Assembly (NCBI GenBank): GCA_021432635.1
Contig: MU270038.1
Coordinates: forward strand, 1-64,000
Source: Thozetella sp. PMI_491
Taxonomy: Eukaryota > Ascomycota > Sordariomycetes > Chaetosphaeriales > Chaetosphaeriaceae
Length of the DNA: 64,000 nucleotides
Direction: 5' to 3'
The position numbers were made by a program, and so were the translations under genes. Below, one piece after another: positions 23,206-35,200 of this stretch. The notes below the pieces were generated by a model, which saw only the letters and a list, made by a program, of their open reading frames with translations, was not told the DNA's origin and did not search any database. Positions within the stretch are counted from its first letter, which is position 1, and the number at the start of each line of letters is the position of its first letter.

Positions 23206-23707
23206 TTAAATATTGGCAAGAACAGCGGCTCCACCGAACAGCGCCCCGAGGGCCACGGCACCAGTCTTCGCAGGTGCGGCATTCTTGGTAGTGCTGGAGG
23301 CAGCAGCATTGGATGCCGAGCTCGCACGGCTATTCGCCGCGGACGAGATACTTGCGAGGGCAGAGGTGATGGAATCGCGGGCGGAGCCCGTGGCCGTGGA
23401 CAGTTCCGAGTTGAGCGACGACTGAAGGCTAGCGGCCTCGCTGGTGATGCTGGCAATCTCAGAGCTGACCTGTGAGCGGATGGAGCTAGCCAGCGAAGCA
23501 GCTTCGGAGGTGCGCGAGGCGATTTCGGACGAGAGAGACGAGAGTGAAAGAGGGTCCAGGGAGGTGGGAAGCGCCGTTGTCTCGCTGTTCATGGTTTGAG
23601 CCTGGTTATTACGGGTTAGAATCTGGAGCGACCTAGCATCGAACAGGGTTCGCATCACATACAGCTACCAGCGAGGTGGCGGCGAGGACGACTGCGAAGA
23701 AACGCAT
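23206..23707 (-). CDS. Small secreted Ser/Ala-rich protein with GPI-type C-terminus
   Basis: Exons 23707-23663 and 23601-23206 give 146 aa. Exon 1 encodes almost exactly a signal peptide (MRFFAVVLAATSLVA), with predicted cleavage before QTMNSE. The mature part is a Ser/Ala/Thr-rich helical repeat-like region (SSEIAS, TSEAASL, SSEIASITSEAASL), followed by a small-residue region (SSTTKNAAPAKTG) and a hydrophobic tail AVALGALFGGAAVLANI ending the protein. That arrangement fits a GPI-anchored cell-wall or plasma-membrane protein. Splice sites are GTATGT and AACCAG, joined in phase 0; the 61-nt intron is needed to reach the signal peptide. Function is unknown; low-complexity secreted proteins of this kind evolve fast. 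Confidence 0.82.
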
Positions 23708-25134
23708 GATGAGAGGATAGTATATATCTCTGTGGTTGGTTGGATTGTAAGTAGTAGGAGCGGCCGTATGCACCAGCTAGGAAGAAGCAGCGCTTTATAA
23801 CAGTATGCGATTGGGATGTCCTATAATACGTGAAGGAAATAGGTTGGGGAGTGACAAGGTCGATGATATATACATTCACACAAGACCCAACCGCACCCCG
23901 GTTACGAATTCGAGTGCGTTAGTGGCAATGCGGTCAATGGATCACATCACTATTACCTAGGCCATATCGATCGAGATGTTCCTCCTCACCATGACCAGGA
24001 ACAGCCCGGTACCGACCGTACGAGCAACCCACCGCATACACAGACAGCGGCTTGCAGGGGCCGGAGCGCACGGGTGCGCAGCCGGCACACTCCGCTCAGC
24101 ACCGTCACCAGCCTTGTTGCGCAGCATTAGAGCCAGGTGCGCTTCGCAGCGTACGGGGCCGGCGGCTTCCTGTTTCTCGAAGTAGCCCCTAGTTGGCTTA
24201 GCTGGGGAAAGGGCGCACCTCGAATCAATGGGAGGCTGGAGAGATGCCCATCATACTCCTCGATCCATGTTGTCATCACCATCGGACTTGCGCTATGCTG
24301 GCAGTTTCAGCCCTGGGTTCTGTGCCCTTCCGTCTGGTGGCACTGAGGCTTGGCTGGCACCTCGCGGGACCCGAGCCACGCGACGACGAAGGTGCGAATG
24401 TGCGAGAGCCCGAGGTAGCAACACTGGCCCGCGGGGGCCGGGGTCGTGCAGTTCTACAGAGCTTTCAAGGACGTGGTCCCGTCTGCCCGAGGTTCAGCAA
24501 GGAAGGCACAGCTGTTCGAGCGCAGTGTGCGCGTCATTAGCCACGGCCAGATCCAGGGCTATCCCTGCGGTCCCTGCATCGCAACTCTAGGATCCGGGAG
24601 CCGCATTGATTCCGACAGGGTCTGGACAGGGATGGCAAACTTTATTTTGACCCTAAAGAATCCACTTAACCCAGTATATTGGTTTAGCTCACCTTGCTCC
24701 GGTCGTGGGGCCTTGTGCCATCTATTACCGAGGGATACCGTTGAGCCATCATGGCTCCTGTGTCTGTCCTTTCCGTCACTCGCCGTCCCAGGAATGCACA
24801 GAGCGAGTGGGAACAGGGAGGGGCGGTTGAAAGGAAGCCTTAGCCTCGCTTCAGTCTCTGAAACGAAGGTTGGGCGTCTTGTCCTGGACATTGTTGCGAT
24901 GTAAATCAGACTATCAGAGGGCGCTCCTTGGATGAATGATGTCATAATATCAGTATCCTGGAAACAGTGAGAGGGGGGTAAACCGCGATGCGGTGAGCAC
25001 AGACGCCGGGCTTGGAGTGTGTAGTACTGTACTTTTGCATCACATCATGAAAAGCGGACTGAGAAATGGGTGGAAGAAGGGTGGGGGGTATCATGGATGG
25101 TATCATGGCCTAGACGCATATGCTAACTAGATCC
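23708..25134. other. Intergenic region; no gene seen
   Basis: 1.4 kb between the small secreted-protein gene and the SIN1 stop. A TATATATA lies about 10-20 bp upstream of ATG 23707 and further TATATA near 23870. Frames such as 24446-24904 lack any motif and are judged non-coding. Confidence 0.4.
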
Positions 25135-27821
25135 CTAGGTATCTCGGTAAGGCGCGATCCCTTTCTGTAGCCTGGCGACAATCTCTGTCGCTTCCTCGGC
25201 ATTTCTCGCCTCAAAGTCATAGACCTTGTTCGGCTCACGTGGGTCGCGGTAAACAGTAAACTGGTTGGCAGTGTCAATCATCGTTGCCCGTTCGCGAGGC
25301 TGTTGTAACTGTTGGCCGGGTGAAAAAAACGTACCTTGAACTGGGTCGGATGCTTCCGGGAGACCTTGCATCCCAGGACGCTACTAAAATGTATAGTCGA
25401 CTTCTTGCCGTTGGCGTCCGTGATGTGGATATACTCTCCGTCAACGGAGAAGCTCCTCGTGTCGGTAAGGCCCATTCGCATCCGACCTCTTCGGTTCACC
25501 GTATACTTCTTGTAACTCATGTCAAGGCCGAGATCCTTGGCCACCAAGGCTTCTTGCGCAAGGGGATGCGGTCCGGCAACCCTCTTCCGGGCTCTGCCCA
25601 AGCTAGAATTGTCAGTGCCCAGTATCCTCGGCGACGAGCTGCTCGGTGAACCCGAGCCCGTCATAGTGAGCACGCCGTCAGTCCCGAAGCGCCGTCGGTA
25701 TAGGTCTAGATCGGCCACGCTGCCGATTGAGGCGACAGGTTGGTCCAGAGGAACAACGAGTCCCGAGCCGGGGAATTTCAGCACATGGCTGGCCACATCT
25801 AGCTGCCTCTTCCTGCAGGCTTCTTCTAGAATCTCCTGGAGGTACCTATCTGTGGTGACATCCAGCGTCACCATCTGGCCCGGGGGCAGGTCTGTCGAGT
25901 GCATATGGATCCGCAGCAGCTTCTTTTCGCCACGGGCAGCGGCACTCCGTGTCGGGGCTGGCTGTTGCGGGGCGGTCGGGACATCGGCATAGACAGTGGT
26001 GCCATGCCAAAACGTTTTGAGCAGTGGGTTGGGCTTGGGAGGAACGGGTTCGAACTTGGATGCGTCGGGCTTGGGCGTGTTCTTGGGGGTCACATCCTCC
26101 TCTTCATCGTCGCCGCCTCCGCCGCCCTGTTCTTGCCCATACTCGGGCGTCACGCTCTGGTTGTCAGCGAACTCGGAGGATGAGGCCTGCACTAGAGCAA
26201 AGATGTCGTAAACGGCCGAGTTGGACCGCGCCCTTCCCGCCCTGTTGTTAGCGGTGGTGAAGGAAGTCAACGGTTTCTTGCGTTCCAGCGGCGGGAAGTC
26301 GTCGTCAACCTCGCCGTCTTCTTCCACCATCCTAAGTGTCCACCAGTTGACATTTAGCTTGTCGCTCGGCAGAGATGGCTCGAGCTTCTCCTCGTTGTAC
26401 CGCCAGAGGCTGAGTCCGATTAGGTCGGCCACCGTTACAGTCCTGTTCGAGCTCTCGCCCTCATGGACGCTCCGACGGATGAGCACCTCGAATGGCCTTG
26501 ACGGCTTTGTAGAGAAGGGCGCAAAGATGCGCAGCCGCAACGGGTTCGGGTCACCCTGGCCAGATAGAGAGGCGAACTTGACAAAGGGAAGGTTGGGCTT
26601 TGTCTTGTTCGCGTTCAATGCGGCGGATATCAAACTCTTCGGCTGGATCATGCTCATGGGGCGGATCGTGCTCATGGGCCGGGGCGGGGGTAAGTCTCCC
26701 ATTGAGATCTGCAAGGGGGCGGGCATGGCCGAATTTCGAATGGTAGACCGCCTTGTGAAGTCCCGCGGTGGAGTGCCGACGACCTGGGTGGTCGGCGATG
26801 CGTTGAGATGCTGGTCCACGACCTGGAGGAGGGACGTCGAATCAAGACTGCCACCTACAAAGGCCGAGGACCCATCGGATCCATCAGAGTCGTCGTCATC
26901 GTCTTCTTCCTCCAAAAGATCGCTCTCCTGACGCTTGATGCCCATGGTGGGTTCTGTGTTCATTCTCACCGACATTTTCGCGGCCCTTTCTGCCGCTCGC
27001 GCAGCCTCGCGAGCCTTATGGAACCCCGACGCATCGAACTCGTTGTCCGAGGAGACCTCACTGCTGGTGACAGTATCCCGCCGTGCCCGCTCCTTTACCG
27101 TCTCGAGCGCCGATTGCGAGCCTCTCCTCGGAGGCGGCGCGCGCGGGGAGGAGACATTGGTGGCCTGGCGAAGGTTCGAAGACTGTATTGGCGATGAGCC
27201 TGAGCGAGTGCGTAGAGGCATCTTGGAGAAGCTAATCTTCTGGGCGGCTCGTTGCTCGGGCTCGTCGTCGCTCTCGTCACTGAGATCACTGCTGTCGTCC
27301 TCTTCCATCTGCTCCCTCCGCCTCCGCCGTTTGGTCGCCATTCCAGGGCCAACCGTGTCGGTGCCACCACCGCCAAACATGCCTGTTTCGTCACCTTCAT
27401 CCTCCAGGGTCAGTGCAGCTGCTTGAGGGGCCTGGAAGTATTCTGAGGCGACGGCGGTGGGAATCGGGGGCGAGTGGGTTCGCTTGATCAATGCCGGATT
27501 TGGTCGCCATCCTGCCGATTTGAAGGGGGCCGAGTTGAGGAAGCCCTCATTGAGAGTAAAAAGACGCTCTCCAACTCCGTCGGCAATGTCGTTTAGATAG
27601 TTCGTCCGCAATTGGTAAGAAACGAGGCTGCATCCGGCCACGTTAGCACAGCTCGTGGGAGAGGGGAAGAGGGAAACCGGTGAAGATTGGGCCACGCCAT
27701 TCCATGGCCTGAATCCATTTCAACGTTCAAAGCTGAATGAGAGAGGTCGGAAGCAATTGCTTCCAAGCTACAAGAACAAAAACCCGGGGTAGGCATACTC
27801 TTCGACTTGGATGACCGACAT
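25135..27821 (-). CDS. TORC2 subunit Sin1/Avo1
   Basis: Essential scaffold subunit of TOR complex 2 at the plasma membrane; it presents AGC kinases to TOR. Exons 27821-27799, 27627-25335, 25260-25135 give 813 aa. Domains in order: N-terminal SIN1 motif YQLRTNYLNDIADGVGERL (residues 12-30), an acidic/basic low-complexity linker with MATKRRRRREQMEEDDSSD, the CRIM domain from about 365 (LRIFAPFSTKPSRPFEVLIR, ADLIGLSLWRYNEEKLEP, VNWWTLRMVEEDGE), a Ras-binding-like region (LLRIHMHSTD, TTDRYLQEILEEAC) and a C-terminal PH domain (MSYKKYTVNRRGRMRMG to DPREPNKVYDFEARNAEEAT). Exon 1 is only 23 nt (MSVIQVE + GA), spliced over 171 nt to give EDLVSYQLRTNYL, matching the family start. The final 74-nt intron splits the PH domain at HPTQFK/FTVYRD. 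Divergent from the PRCC gene. Confidence 0.95.
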
Positions 27822-28365
27822 TGCGATAACGCTTGGTCCAAGGGAGCGTCTGTTGGCTTGGATTTGGCGATTGGCATCAGTGGTGAATTTGATGAACCAA
27901 AGCGAGCTCGACAGCCATTTCAGGCTGGACTTGTAAGGAAGAGAAGAGGCAAGGGAGGAGGGCAGGTAGGCTGGTGTAGAAAGGAGGCGGGGGGAGGGGG
28001 TTGAAGCCGGAGCTGCCTCGTAGGCGAAACACCCCAGGTAGCGCGTCCGTGGGGTCACCTAGGTCAGCAAGTTCACTGAGGAAGGGGTAGACCCAAAAGT
28101 AAGCTTCTGATTGGACAAGAAATCGAGGCGGGCCCGCCTAGGTACCTACCGATTTAGCGAGTGGAAGAAACCACACCAGAAATCGAGACAGCATCACAGG
28201 CCTCCTACTCGAACTCGGCACGTGCATTTCTTTCAAAAAGAGAAACAACGACGGAAGCAAAGCAGCAATGCAGTAATCGCGGTCAAAGAGCCACCACACA
28301 CAAATATACACACATACGCACACACACCTCGCGCCGACGACTCGCCGTGCTCAGCACCTACGAGC
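27822..28365. promoter_or_regulatory. Divergent promoter between SIN1 and PRCC-family gene
   Basis: 544 bp between the two start codons. The PRCC side ends in a CA-rich leader (28297-28329). An open frame continues upstream of the PRCC ATG to 28111 but is low complexity with no motif, so it is taken as leader. Confidence 0.5.
28297..28329. repeat. CA microsatellite in 5' leader
   Basis: An imperfect (CA)n tract interrupted by ata and tacg, about 37 nt before the PRCC start codon. Confidence 0.7.
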
Positions 28366-29526
28366 ATGGGCTTGGTGGACTACTCCGACTCTGAGTCGGA
28401 GTCGGAGTCGCCGACGACCCAACCCACGAAGCCGACCATCGATGTTGCCTCCAAGAAGTCATCCAGCAACCCGATCGCCCGGTCTTCCACTGGCAAGATC
28501 CTCGTCAGTCTCCCGGCCAGCTCCGCTGCGAACCCTACACAGAGCGACGAGCCGCCCTCCAAACGCGCCCGAGTCGGCGCCGGCCCAGGAAGCAGTCGCT
28601 TCAGCAACTTTGGTGCCTTCCTTCCGCCACCCAAGGCCGTCAAGCCGGTCGCGCCGAAGGGAGCCGCGCCGCGACCTGGCGTGCACCTCAAGACGGGCGC
28701 AGAACCCGCGTTTAGCAGAGAAACGGACCCAATAAGCGAGGAAGGTGATGCTCTCAGTAGAGCTCCAGGATCTGGACTTAGCCTGCCATCGCCCAAAGTG
28801 TCGTCCGGCCCGACGATTCCTGAGGGACAAAAACCGGAAGAGGAGGTCAAGTTGGTGGGCAAACCCTTGATGTTCAAGCCTTTGTCTGTGGGAAGGAAAC
28901 CTACAAAGAAAAAGAGAATAATCCCCGGGGCTGTGCCAAAGCAGCCAGCTCCCACAGGCGACCATCAAGGCCCGGTAACGAGCACGATGGTAGCCCCCGA
29001 GGAACCGGCCAAGAAGAAGGTGTCCCTGTTCTCCATGGATGACGAGGCTCCGTCTGTCGAACCCGTACCACAGGCGGCGGCTACCTACGAGCCCCTGTTT
29101 GGAGTAGGAGGCGGAGAAGAGGACGGCGTGACCGAACCTTACCCGACAGACACAGGGGCTGCTTTCCTCGCCCAGCAAGACCAGCTGCTACCGTCGCGCT
29201 CGGCGCCCCAGTCGCTTTCTATCATGGCTGACGATCTTAACCTATCGAAGAAGGCGCGACGCGAGCTCTTCGGACGCAACGGGCCAGGAAGTGGCGGGGC
29301 CAAGATTGTAAACTTCAACATGGAGCGCGAGTACGCACACAACGAGGCAGTGCGTGCGTCAGGCGAGCAGCAGGCCTACAACCCGGTGCGGGCGATCGCT
29401 CCGGGCAAGCACAACCTGCGGCAGCTCGTCGACGCGGCGCAGAACAACCAAAGCGCGCTCGAGGACAGCTTCGCGGCGAACAAGAGTAGCAAGCGCGAGG
29501 CCGGGTCCCGCTATGGGTGGGGTTGA
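28366..29526 (+). CDS. PRCC-family nuclear protein
   Basis: Single-exon gene of 386 aa. It begins MGLVDYSDSESESESPTTQ, the typical fungal PRCC opening, followed by Pro/Ser-rich segments with FGAFLPPPKAVKP and VHLKTGAEPAFSRE, then the conserved C-terminal PRCC region (ADDLNLSKKARRELFGRNG, IVNFNMEREYAHNEAVRASG, HNLRQLVDAAQNNQSALED). Animal PRCC is a nuclear protein tied to pre-mRNA splicing and the MAD2B checkpoint; the fungal role is not well defined. Likely nuclear, given the KRAR and KPTKKKRI basic clusters. ATG 28366 is chosen because the conserved start follows it and upstream in-frame sequence is low complexity. Convergent with the next gene, with only 397 bp between stops. Confidence 0.88.
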   Translation: MGLVDYSDSESESESPTTQPTKPTIDVASKKSSSNPIARSSTGKILVSLPASSAANPTQSDEPPSKRARVGAGPGSSRFSNFGAFLPPPKAVKPVAPKGAAPRPGVHLKTGAEPAFSRETDPISEEGDALSRAPGSGLSLPSPKVSSGPTIPEGQKPEEEVKLVGKPLMFKPLSVGRKPTKKKRIIPGAVPKQPAPTGDHQGPVTSTMVAPEEPAKKKVSLFSMDDEAPSVEPVPQAAATYEPLFGVGGGEEDGVTEPYPTDTGAAFLAQQDQLLPSRSAPQSLSIMADDLNLSKKARRELFGRNGPGSGGAKIVNFNMEREYAHNEAVRASGEQQAYNPVRAIAPGKHNLRQLVDAAQNNQSALEDSFAANKSSKREAGSRYGWG

Positions 29527-29923
29527 ACTGACACACGCGCTACGGATTAGTATCATGAGTTGAGAAGGATGCTCCTGACTTTATGGGCCCAATATACCCG
29601 AAGGCTTCTTCATTTGAAGCAATAGGTGGTTTGTGTGCATGTCTTTTTGGTTATTGGTACACAGCCCTGTGGACTGAAAACTATGTGCATCTCAAAATGA
29701 AGACACGACAGAGGCAGGAAATTACGACGCTGCGAACCAAGATACCCTCCCAAGCCGCCGTTTCCGATATGCTTGTGTCAAGAAGTGTATGCAAGAATCA
29801 TAGGGCCGGGTCCTCGCGGACCTCCTAGCAAGGCAATCTGTCTGGATCATGCGTGATCCGCCGTCTAACGCCGCAAATGCAAGTCGTTATCCACATCATG
29901 TATGCCCAAGCCACGAGCCTTTC
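29527..29923. other. Short convergent 3' region
   Basis: 397 bp between two stops; no gene or structural element seen. Confidence 0.5.
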
Positions 29924-32242
29924 TCAGAGGCACTCTGTGACATTCACTTGGCGTCCATTTTTCCGATCCGCGCCCATCAGGAAGCCCCATTCGCCCCTGG
30001 TAATGGGCGAGATGTCGTCGTATCCGTTGGGCGTCATAGGGCCTACCTTGGCATCTCGGTCACCCGGTCCCTCGACAGGCGACAGAACAGAGTCAATCGA
30101 GATGCTGTTCCACCGCACGAAGCCTCTAAGCCCGTCCGTTGCAGGATGAGCACTGTCGGGTGGGCGAGCAGTCAGCTCTTCCTCGGTATCGTCGCCATCT
30201 CCGTTCGTATGCAAGTCCTCAAGGTTGATCGCCAAGCTGGTCGGCCCGGAATCGTGAGGTTGCGACATCCTAACTGCAGCGTCCATCGACACGCTCACCT
30301 GGTGTCGCTTGGCTGCAACCCGCGGCTTGGGCTTGATGAATTGAGTGTCCAGCCTCAAGCCCATGAGTCCCACCTTTGCCATAGTAGATGGCAAAGGTGG
30401 AGGCTGCGGCAACGGTTCCGCCACTGGGTTGACGACGGCTTGTCGAATTTCCTCTACCTCAGGAGTCGGCTCCTGAATATATATAGCCGCGCGAGCGGGT
30501 TTGAAAGTGACGGTGTCGAGGTTGATGTCGACCTCGCGGTACCAGTCCTCAATCTCGTCCATGTCGAGCTCGATTTCCATGCCGAGGAACTCCTTCTCCT
30601 CTCCCCATCTATCGAGCATTGGTGTGGCAGCCCGCTCCGACTGGGTTGTCAGGTTGCTGACGACGCTGTGTCCTGTATCGGACTGCTCGGTGACAGTGCT
30701 TGCAGGGGTCTTGAAGCCTGATCGCAGCGGCGACTCGGCCCGCGAAGAAGATTCGATGTTGAGGGCGGCGGGGGGAGACTTTCTACGGCCTGGAGTTCCG
30801 CTGTTTCGGGAAGCATTGGAGTGCGTGGGAGTTCTCTGCTTCGGAGTCGTAGAGCGCACCTGCGAACGGCTACGTCGTACCTCGATTTCGAGGGGGTCCT
30901 GTACGCCAACCGGCGTCTTCGGCAGGGGCTTTCCCGTGAGGTCCTCGAACGAGAACCTGTGAAGATGCTGCTCGAGAACAACAGGACCGGCATCCTGGTC
31001 CTGGACAAGCGGCACATTGTGGAGGCTTAACCTGGTGTCTGGCAATGGCCAGCTCGGCAGATCCATGTCGTTATCGATGCCCTTGTCGCCTTCGTGGCTC
31101 CCATAAGCCCTGTGATACATGCGGCCCACGTCCTGCAGCGCTGCGCCATCGGGTCGCCCAAGCCACGTATAATTGTGGGTAAGGGTGCTCTTTCTCAGAT
31201 TTCGCATTTCATTGCCCAGGACCAGGCGCCGCAACTCATCGACCGCGTCTTCTAATCGGCAGGGCGACTGCGTCTTCGCATAGGATTGGAGGGCACACTT
31301 GAAAGTATAGAGATGGTCCAAGGCCAAGAGGGTCAGGCCCTCGGACGTGAATAAAACCTCATTCTGGAGGAGGGATCGATCCATCAAATCAGCGGTTAAC
31401 CCGCAGTATGATGGAGCTATGGGATTGGAGATCCATTCGGGCCTACAGTGTGGTTAGCTCTGATTCTTAGTCTCTAGGGACGGTAGAACGCACCCAATGT
31501 TAAACTTCCTCGCCGCCCTCTCGAGGGAATGTCTGAGGCTCTTGTCTTCTCGGGTAGTTAGCGGTGCTGCATGGAGCAGTTTGATGCCGAATTGGCCCGG
31601 TGTCTGAGAGAAGGACGCAGACATTGCACTTCCCGTATCGGTTGTACCCGTTGTCGACGAGTCTACCGTGAAGGGGGTGGCAGGGGTCATGGGAACTGTT
31701 GGGCTCTGCGTTTGCGATTGACTTGTACCCAGACCCATGGGCCCTCGTGTGCCCGTGAAAGTCGAATCGGCAGTTGATGCTGTCGATGCCGACGAGGCAG
31801 TCACTCCCGAACGTAATGATACATCGCTGAACGTGGGTGAGACAGCACCATTGCGCTGGAGGTCCAAGCTCTGTGTCCGGCTGTGAGATGCGGAGTCATC
31901 GTCTGAGTGAAGGATGTTGGACCGGACGAGATTTTTGAGCGCACCGAAAGGCGAAGCGGTGAATGAAGGCCGGAACGGGGTGTTGCTAGTAGAGACGGAT
32001 GTTGTTTGGGGAAGCGATGCTGGTGACGAGAAGCCCGAGGCACCGGGAGACGACAACGTAGGCGAGGGCAGCTGATAGTCCCTCCGCACGACCACGCAGG
32101 TCAGATGAAGAGCCTTCCTCGCTAACCTCTTGGATGTGTATTCGAGAGCAGGCGTAAGGGCCGGTGGCAGATGGTGGCCGTCGACAATCGAAGTACCAGC
32201 CTCGAGAGGCGATGAGATGCGCTCCTTTAGGCTCGATGCCAT
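29924..32242 (-). CDS. Conserved-looking protein of unknown function
   Basis: I do not recognise the family. Exons 32242-31494 and 31442-29924, joined by a clean 51-nt intron (GTGCGT, CTAACC branch, TGTAG), give 755 aa. Residues about 25-55 form a basic amphipathic segment (ALEYTSKRLARKALHLTCVV). After a long Ser/Thr-rich linker, an ordered region spans the intron: LERAARKFNIG + PEWISNPIAPSYCGLTADL, then RSLLQNEVLFTSEGLTLLAL, LDHLYTFKCALQSYA and DAVDELRRLVLGNE. This all-helical block is probably the conserved domain. The C-terminal half is Ser/Pro-rich and disordered. No signal peptide or membrane span is seen, so it is likely cytosolic or nuclear. It is a normal intact gene; a BLAST or HMM search would be needed to name it. 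Confidence 0.8.
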
Positions 32243-35200
32243 TGTGACTGAAGAGTATGCAGTGGCTCAGCGAAGAGACACGACAAGTTTTTTAAAAAAA
32301 AAAACCCCCTCCCAAAAGGCACGAGAAACAAAAGCCAAGAGGCGGAGCTCGTTGGCAGGAGCAAGACGGCTATCCTCCAAGACCGTCGTTGAGCAGGTTC
32401 GATGCCGTCGAGGCAGGCAACCAGCAGAGTCGGCGCTGTATTAGGCCTTCCGAGGTGGCGAGACTGAGCAGAAGCTGTTGGCCCGTCGTCTGTCTCGAAG
32501 GGAAGGGGCTCTATAGGAAGCCAGATCCTTGGGTCCGCTCAAGACTTACCGACCTTTAAAAAAGTGTCGGGAGCTTTGGGAAACCCGGGGCAGGCGGCTC
32601 TTAAAGAATGGGGGAGGGGACGGTGGGAAGGCTGTCGCAGCCAGACTAGCAGACGAGCGATCAACCAACGTGCATATCTGAGGCACCAAACAGGCAAGCA
32701 AAAGAACCCGAGAGGGTCCAGCTACGCAGATAGGTGGAGATGCGACATGCCCTACTGCGAGGGGGAAGCAGCCTCTCTTGTGGGATAAAAAAAGCCTGGG
32801 CGGCTAGCAGCAGCTGCTGCTGTTCCATGTGCGCTTTGCCGGGCTCCAGACGCCAGGGCAGGGATCCGCCTGAAGGGGGAGGCATCGAGGTAAACAAGTC
32901 CCACCCATCGGTCGCTTGAGGACCGGGGGGGGGGGGGCGGCCAGCCGTGTAGCTTTGTTTCAAGATTTGCGTTCCGCGCAGGCGAGGACCCCCGACGCGG
33001 CAGAGGCCCTCAGCGGCCGAGGGTGACCCGCCCGCATTGGTCGGGGGAGGCGGTCGGCAGGTGTGACGAGTCGAGGGACCGCTGGCGCCCGATGTGCCTG
33101 CTCGGACAGGACCAGGGATCTGATAGTTAGTGGTGGTGGTCAGGATCCATCAGCGGAGAAGGAGGGGGGAAGGGAAGGGAACGCTGGGGGTGGGGGGTGT
33201 TGTGGTAGAGGAATATCTCCAGACGAGGCAGGAACGCGCGGGTGGATGATAGCAAGCCATCTGCACGTCCGCCCTAGCCTAGCCCCTACCACAGGCGCGC
33301 CGTTTTCTCACAGGTCCAGGCCGGCGGCAGGAATGGCCCTAAAGCAAACCATATGTCGGCCTTTCACACGTCACTCGCTGCCCTGGGCTCGAACTCGAGC
33401 TACCATTCGTTGCCAGTGGGTCCCGGCGCCTAAGCATTCTATTTTCAGGCCATTGAGAAGCCGCCGGTTGGCCGCCTGCGTGCGGGGTGGACGCTCGGGC
33501 CAGGACTGGACGTCGCCTAACTGGGCAACTGGGGCGCCACCCCCCCAAGAGCCCCCGCTTCTCTGGGCTTTAGACGCGGGAGACAGTCAAATCCCTGTCT
33601 CCGCTGTCTTCCCGCCGTCCCCTTGGTTTTCCCTAACCTTTCTCCCCTTCCATGCCGGCCCTCTCCCCAGAGGTTACAGAGTACAGAGCCCAAAGACATT
33701 GCACCCACCGACTAGAGGAGCCACATGCAAGAGGGAAAGCGGCTCATTGCGGTGCCTCCTCCCCTGACTGATGCCTCAAAACAGGGATGGTCGTTCACCT
33801 CGTCCCTTCCGCCTGTGCCCCCCCCTCCTCTCTCACCAGGCACAAGCGCCGATAGACCTTCACAGGCACGCATTATACTGCTTCACATACATCTAATTTG
33901 TATTACCCATACTGTACATACCAAAATAGCTCCTTATGCATCGTCGCCCTGAGGCATGTTAGCCACTGAAGCCTAGCCTCATTTCTCAGCTCGTCTCAGA
34001 TCTCCAACTGATTCTCTGACCCGGTCAACCTGAATCTGAGGCAAGTTCCGCCACATTTCTAGGCTACGATTACGGGCGACATGGCCTCTTTTCTTTTCTC
34101 CCCCCCCCCTGGCCTCCCTCCACCCTATGGACCGGCCTGAGTCTTGCCTGGGCGAGGCTCGAATGCCGATTAGATTCTTCACCCCAACTTCCCCTTTTCC
34201 CCAACCTCAGCATGGGCCGGAAAGGAGGATATAGAAACGTGACAAAAGACAACAAACAGACCGCCAGATGGCTTGCCCACCGCTTGCAAGGCACTAACCG
34301 CCCATGCACTTCCCAGCCAACGAAATTGCCTGCACCCCCAAAACTCGCGGGTGACTCGTTCTCCAGAACCGTTAGTTCGGGCGACTACGAGCATGTGTTC
34401 CTCACCAAGAACCAAAGACAGGCGAGACAAAAGTGGAGAGTTGGGAGAGAATGGGCGGGAGCTAACGCACGGCTCATCCGCGCGACCTACTGGGTCCCGG
34501 GGGACAGCCAAGCACGCCGAGGGCAGATATCGGCGCTCCGATCTGCCGTGCTAGATGCGCTTGAGGCTGGGATCACCGACCCAGTGTGCGCACACTAAGC
34601 GAAACCCGGGCCTTTCTGGTTTGCGCTGCACAGCAGGGTGCAGACGCACACCACAGGACCAGGAAACCAGAGCGGGATCGACATGCATACCCCTCGTGTG
34701 GCGGCTCGCACTCGCGCTTCAACTTGTCGGCTGCAGTCCCTCCTGCCCTGAGATTGGCTGTCCGTCGCCCGCCGTGGCTGTTATTTCCCTCTTATCTGCT
34801 GAGGAATTCCAGTGCTATTTCGGGACTCGAGATCGTGCGTGCTCTGGATGTGCTCTCGAGCTGGGCAGGCGCCAATTGCACACCAAACCATCGAGGGTCC
34901 AAGGCCGAAGGGCTGGGCCCATTTCCGAGTCCGGCACAGAGTTAGATTAGAGAACCAGGAACTCAACCAGTCGATCCTTGTTTGGGCCGCTGCCCCTGAC
35001 TGCTTCACCCAGGGCACCCTCCAGGACCCTTTCCAGGACTCTGGGCAGGGACCCGTGAATCAGCCTGGCCAAATAGGATGCGGCCAGAACCCAAAACAGC
35101 AACAAGATACTCTTCGTGCAAGGTACAGCTGTATCATCCATTAGCCACCTAGTGGGCTCTAAGCTTCATTCTGGGGCAATGCAGTCTAACCTCCTAAAGA

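Noticed and set aside
26221-26931. 236-codon plus-strand frame within SIN1
   Set aside because: Antisense shadow of the Sin1 CRIM-region exon.
33361-33420. GAGTTCGAGCCC on the minus strand as a tRNA B box
   Set aside because: The nearest A-box-like TGGC is only about 20 nt away, too close for a tRNA, and no stems form.
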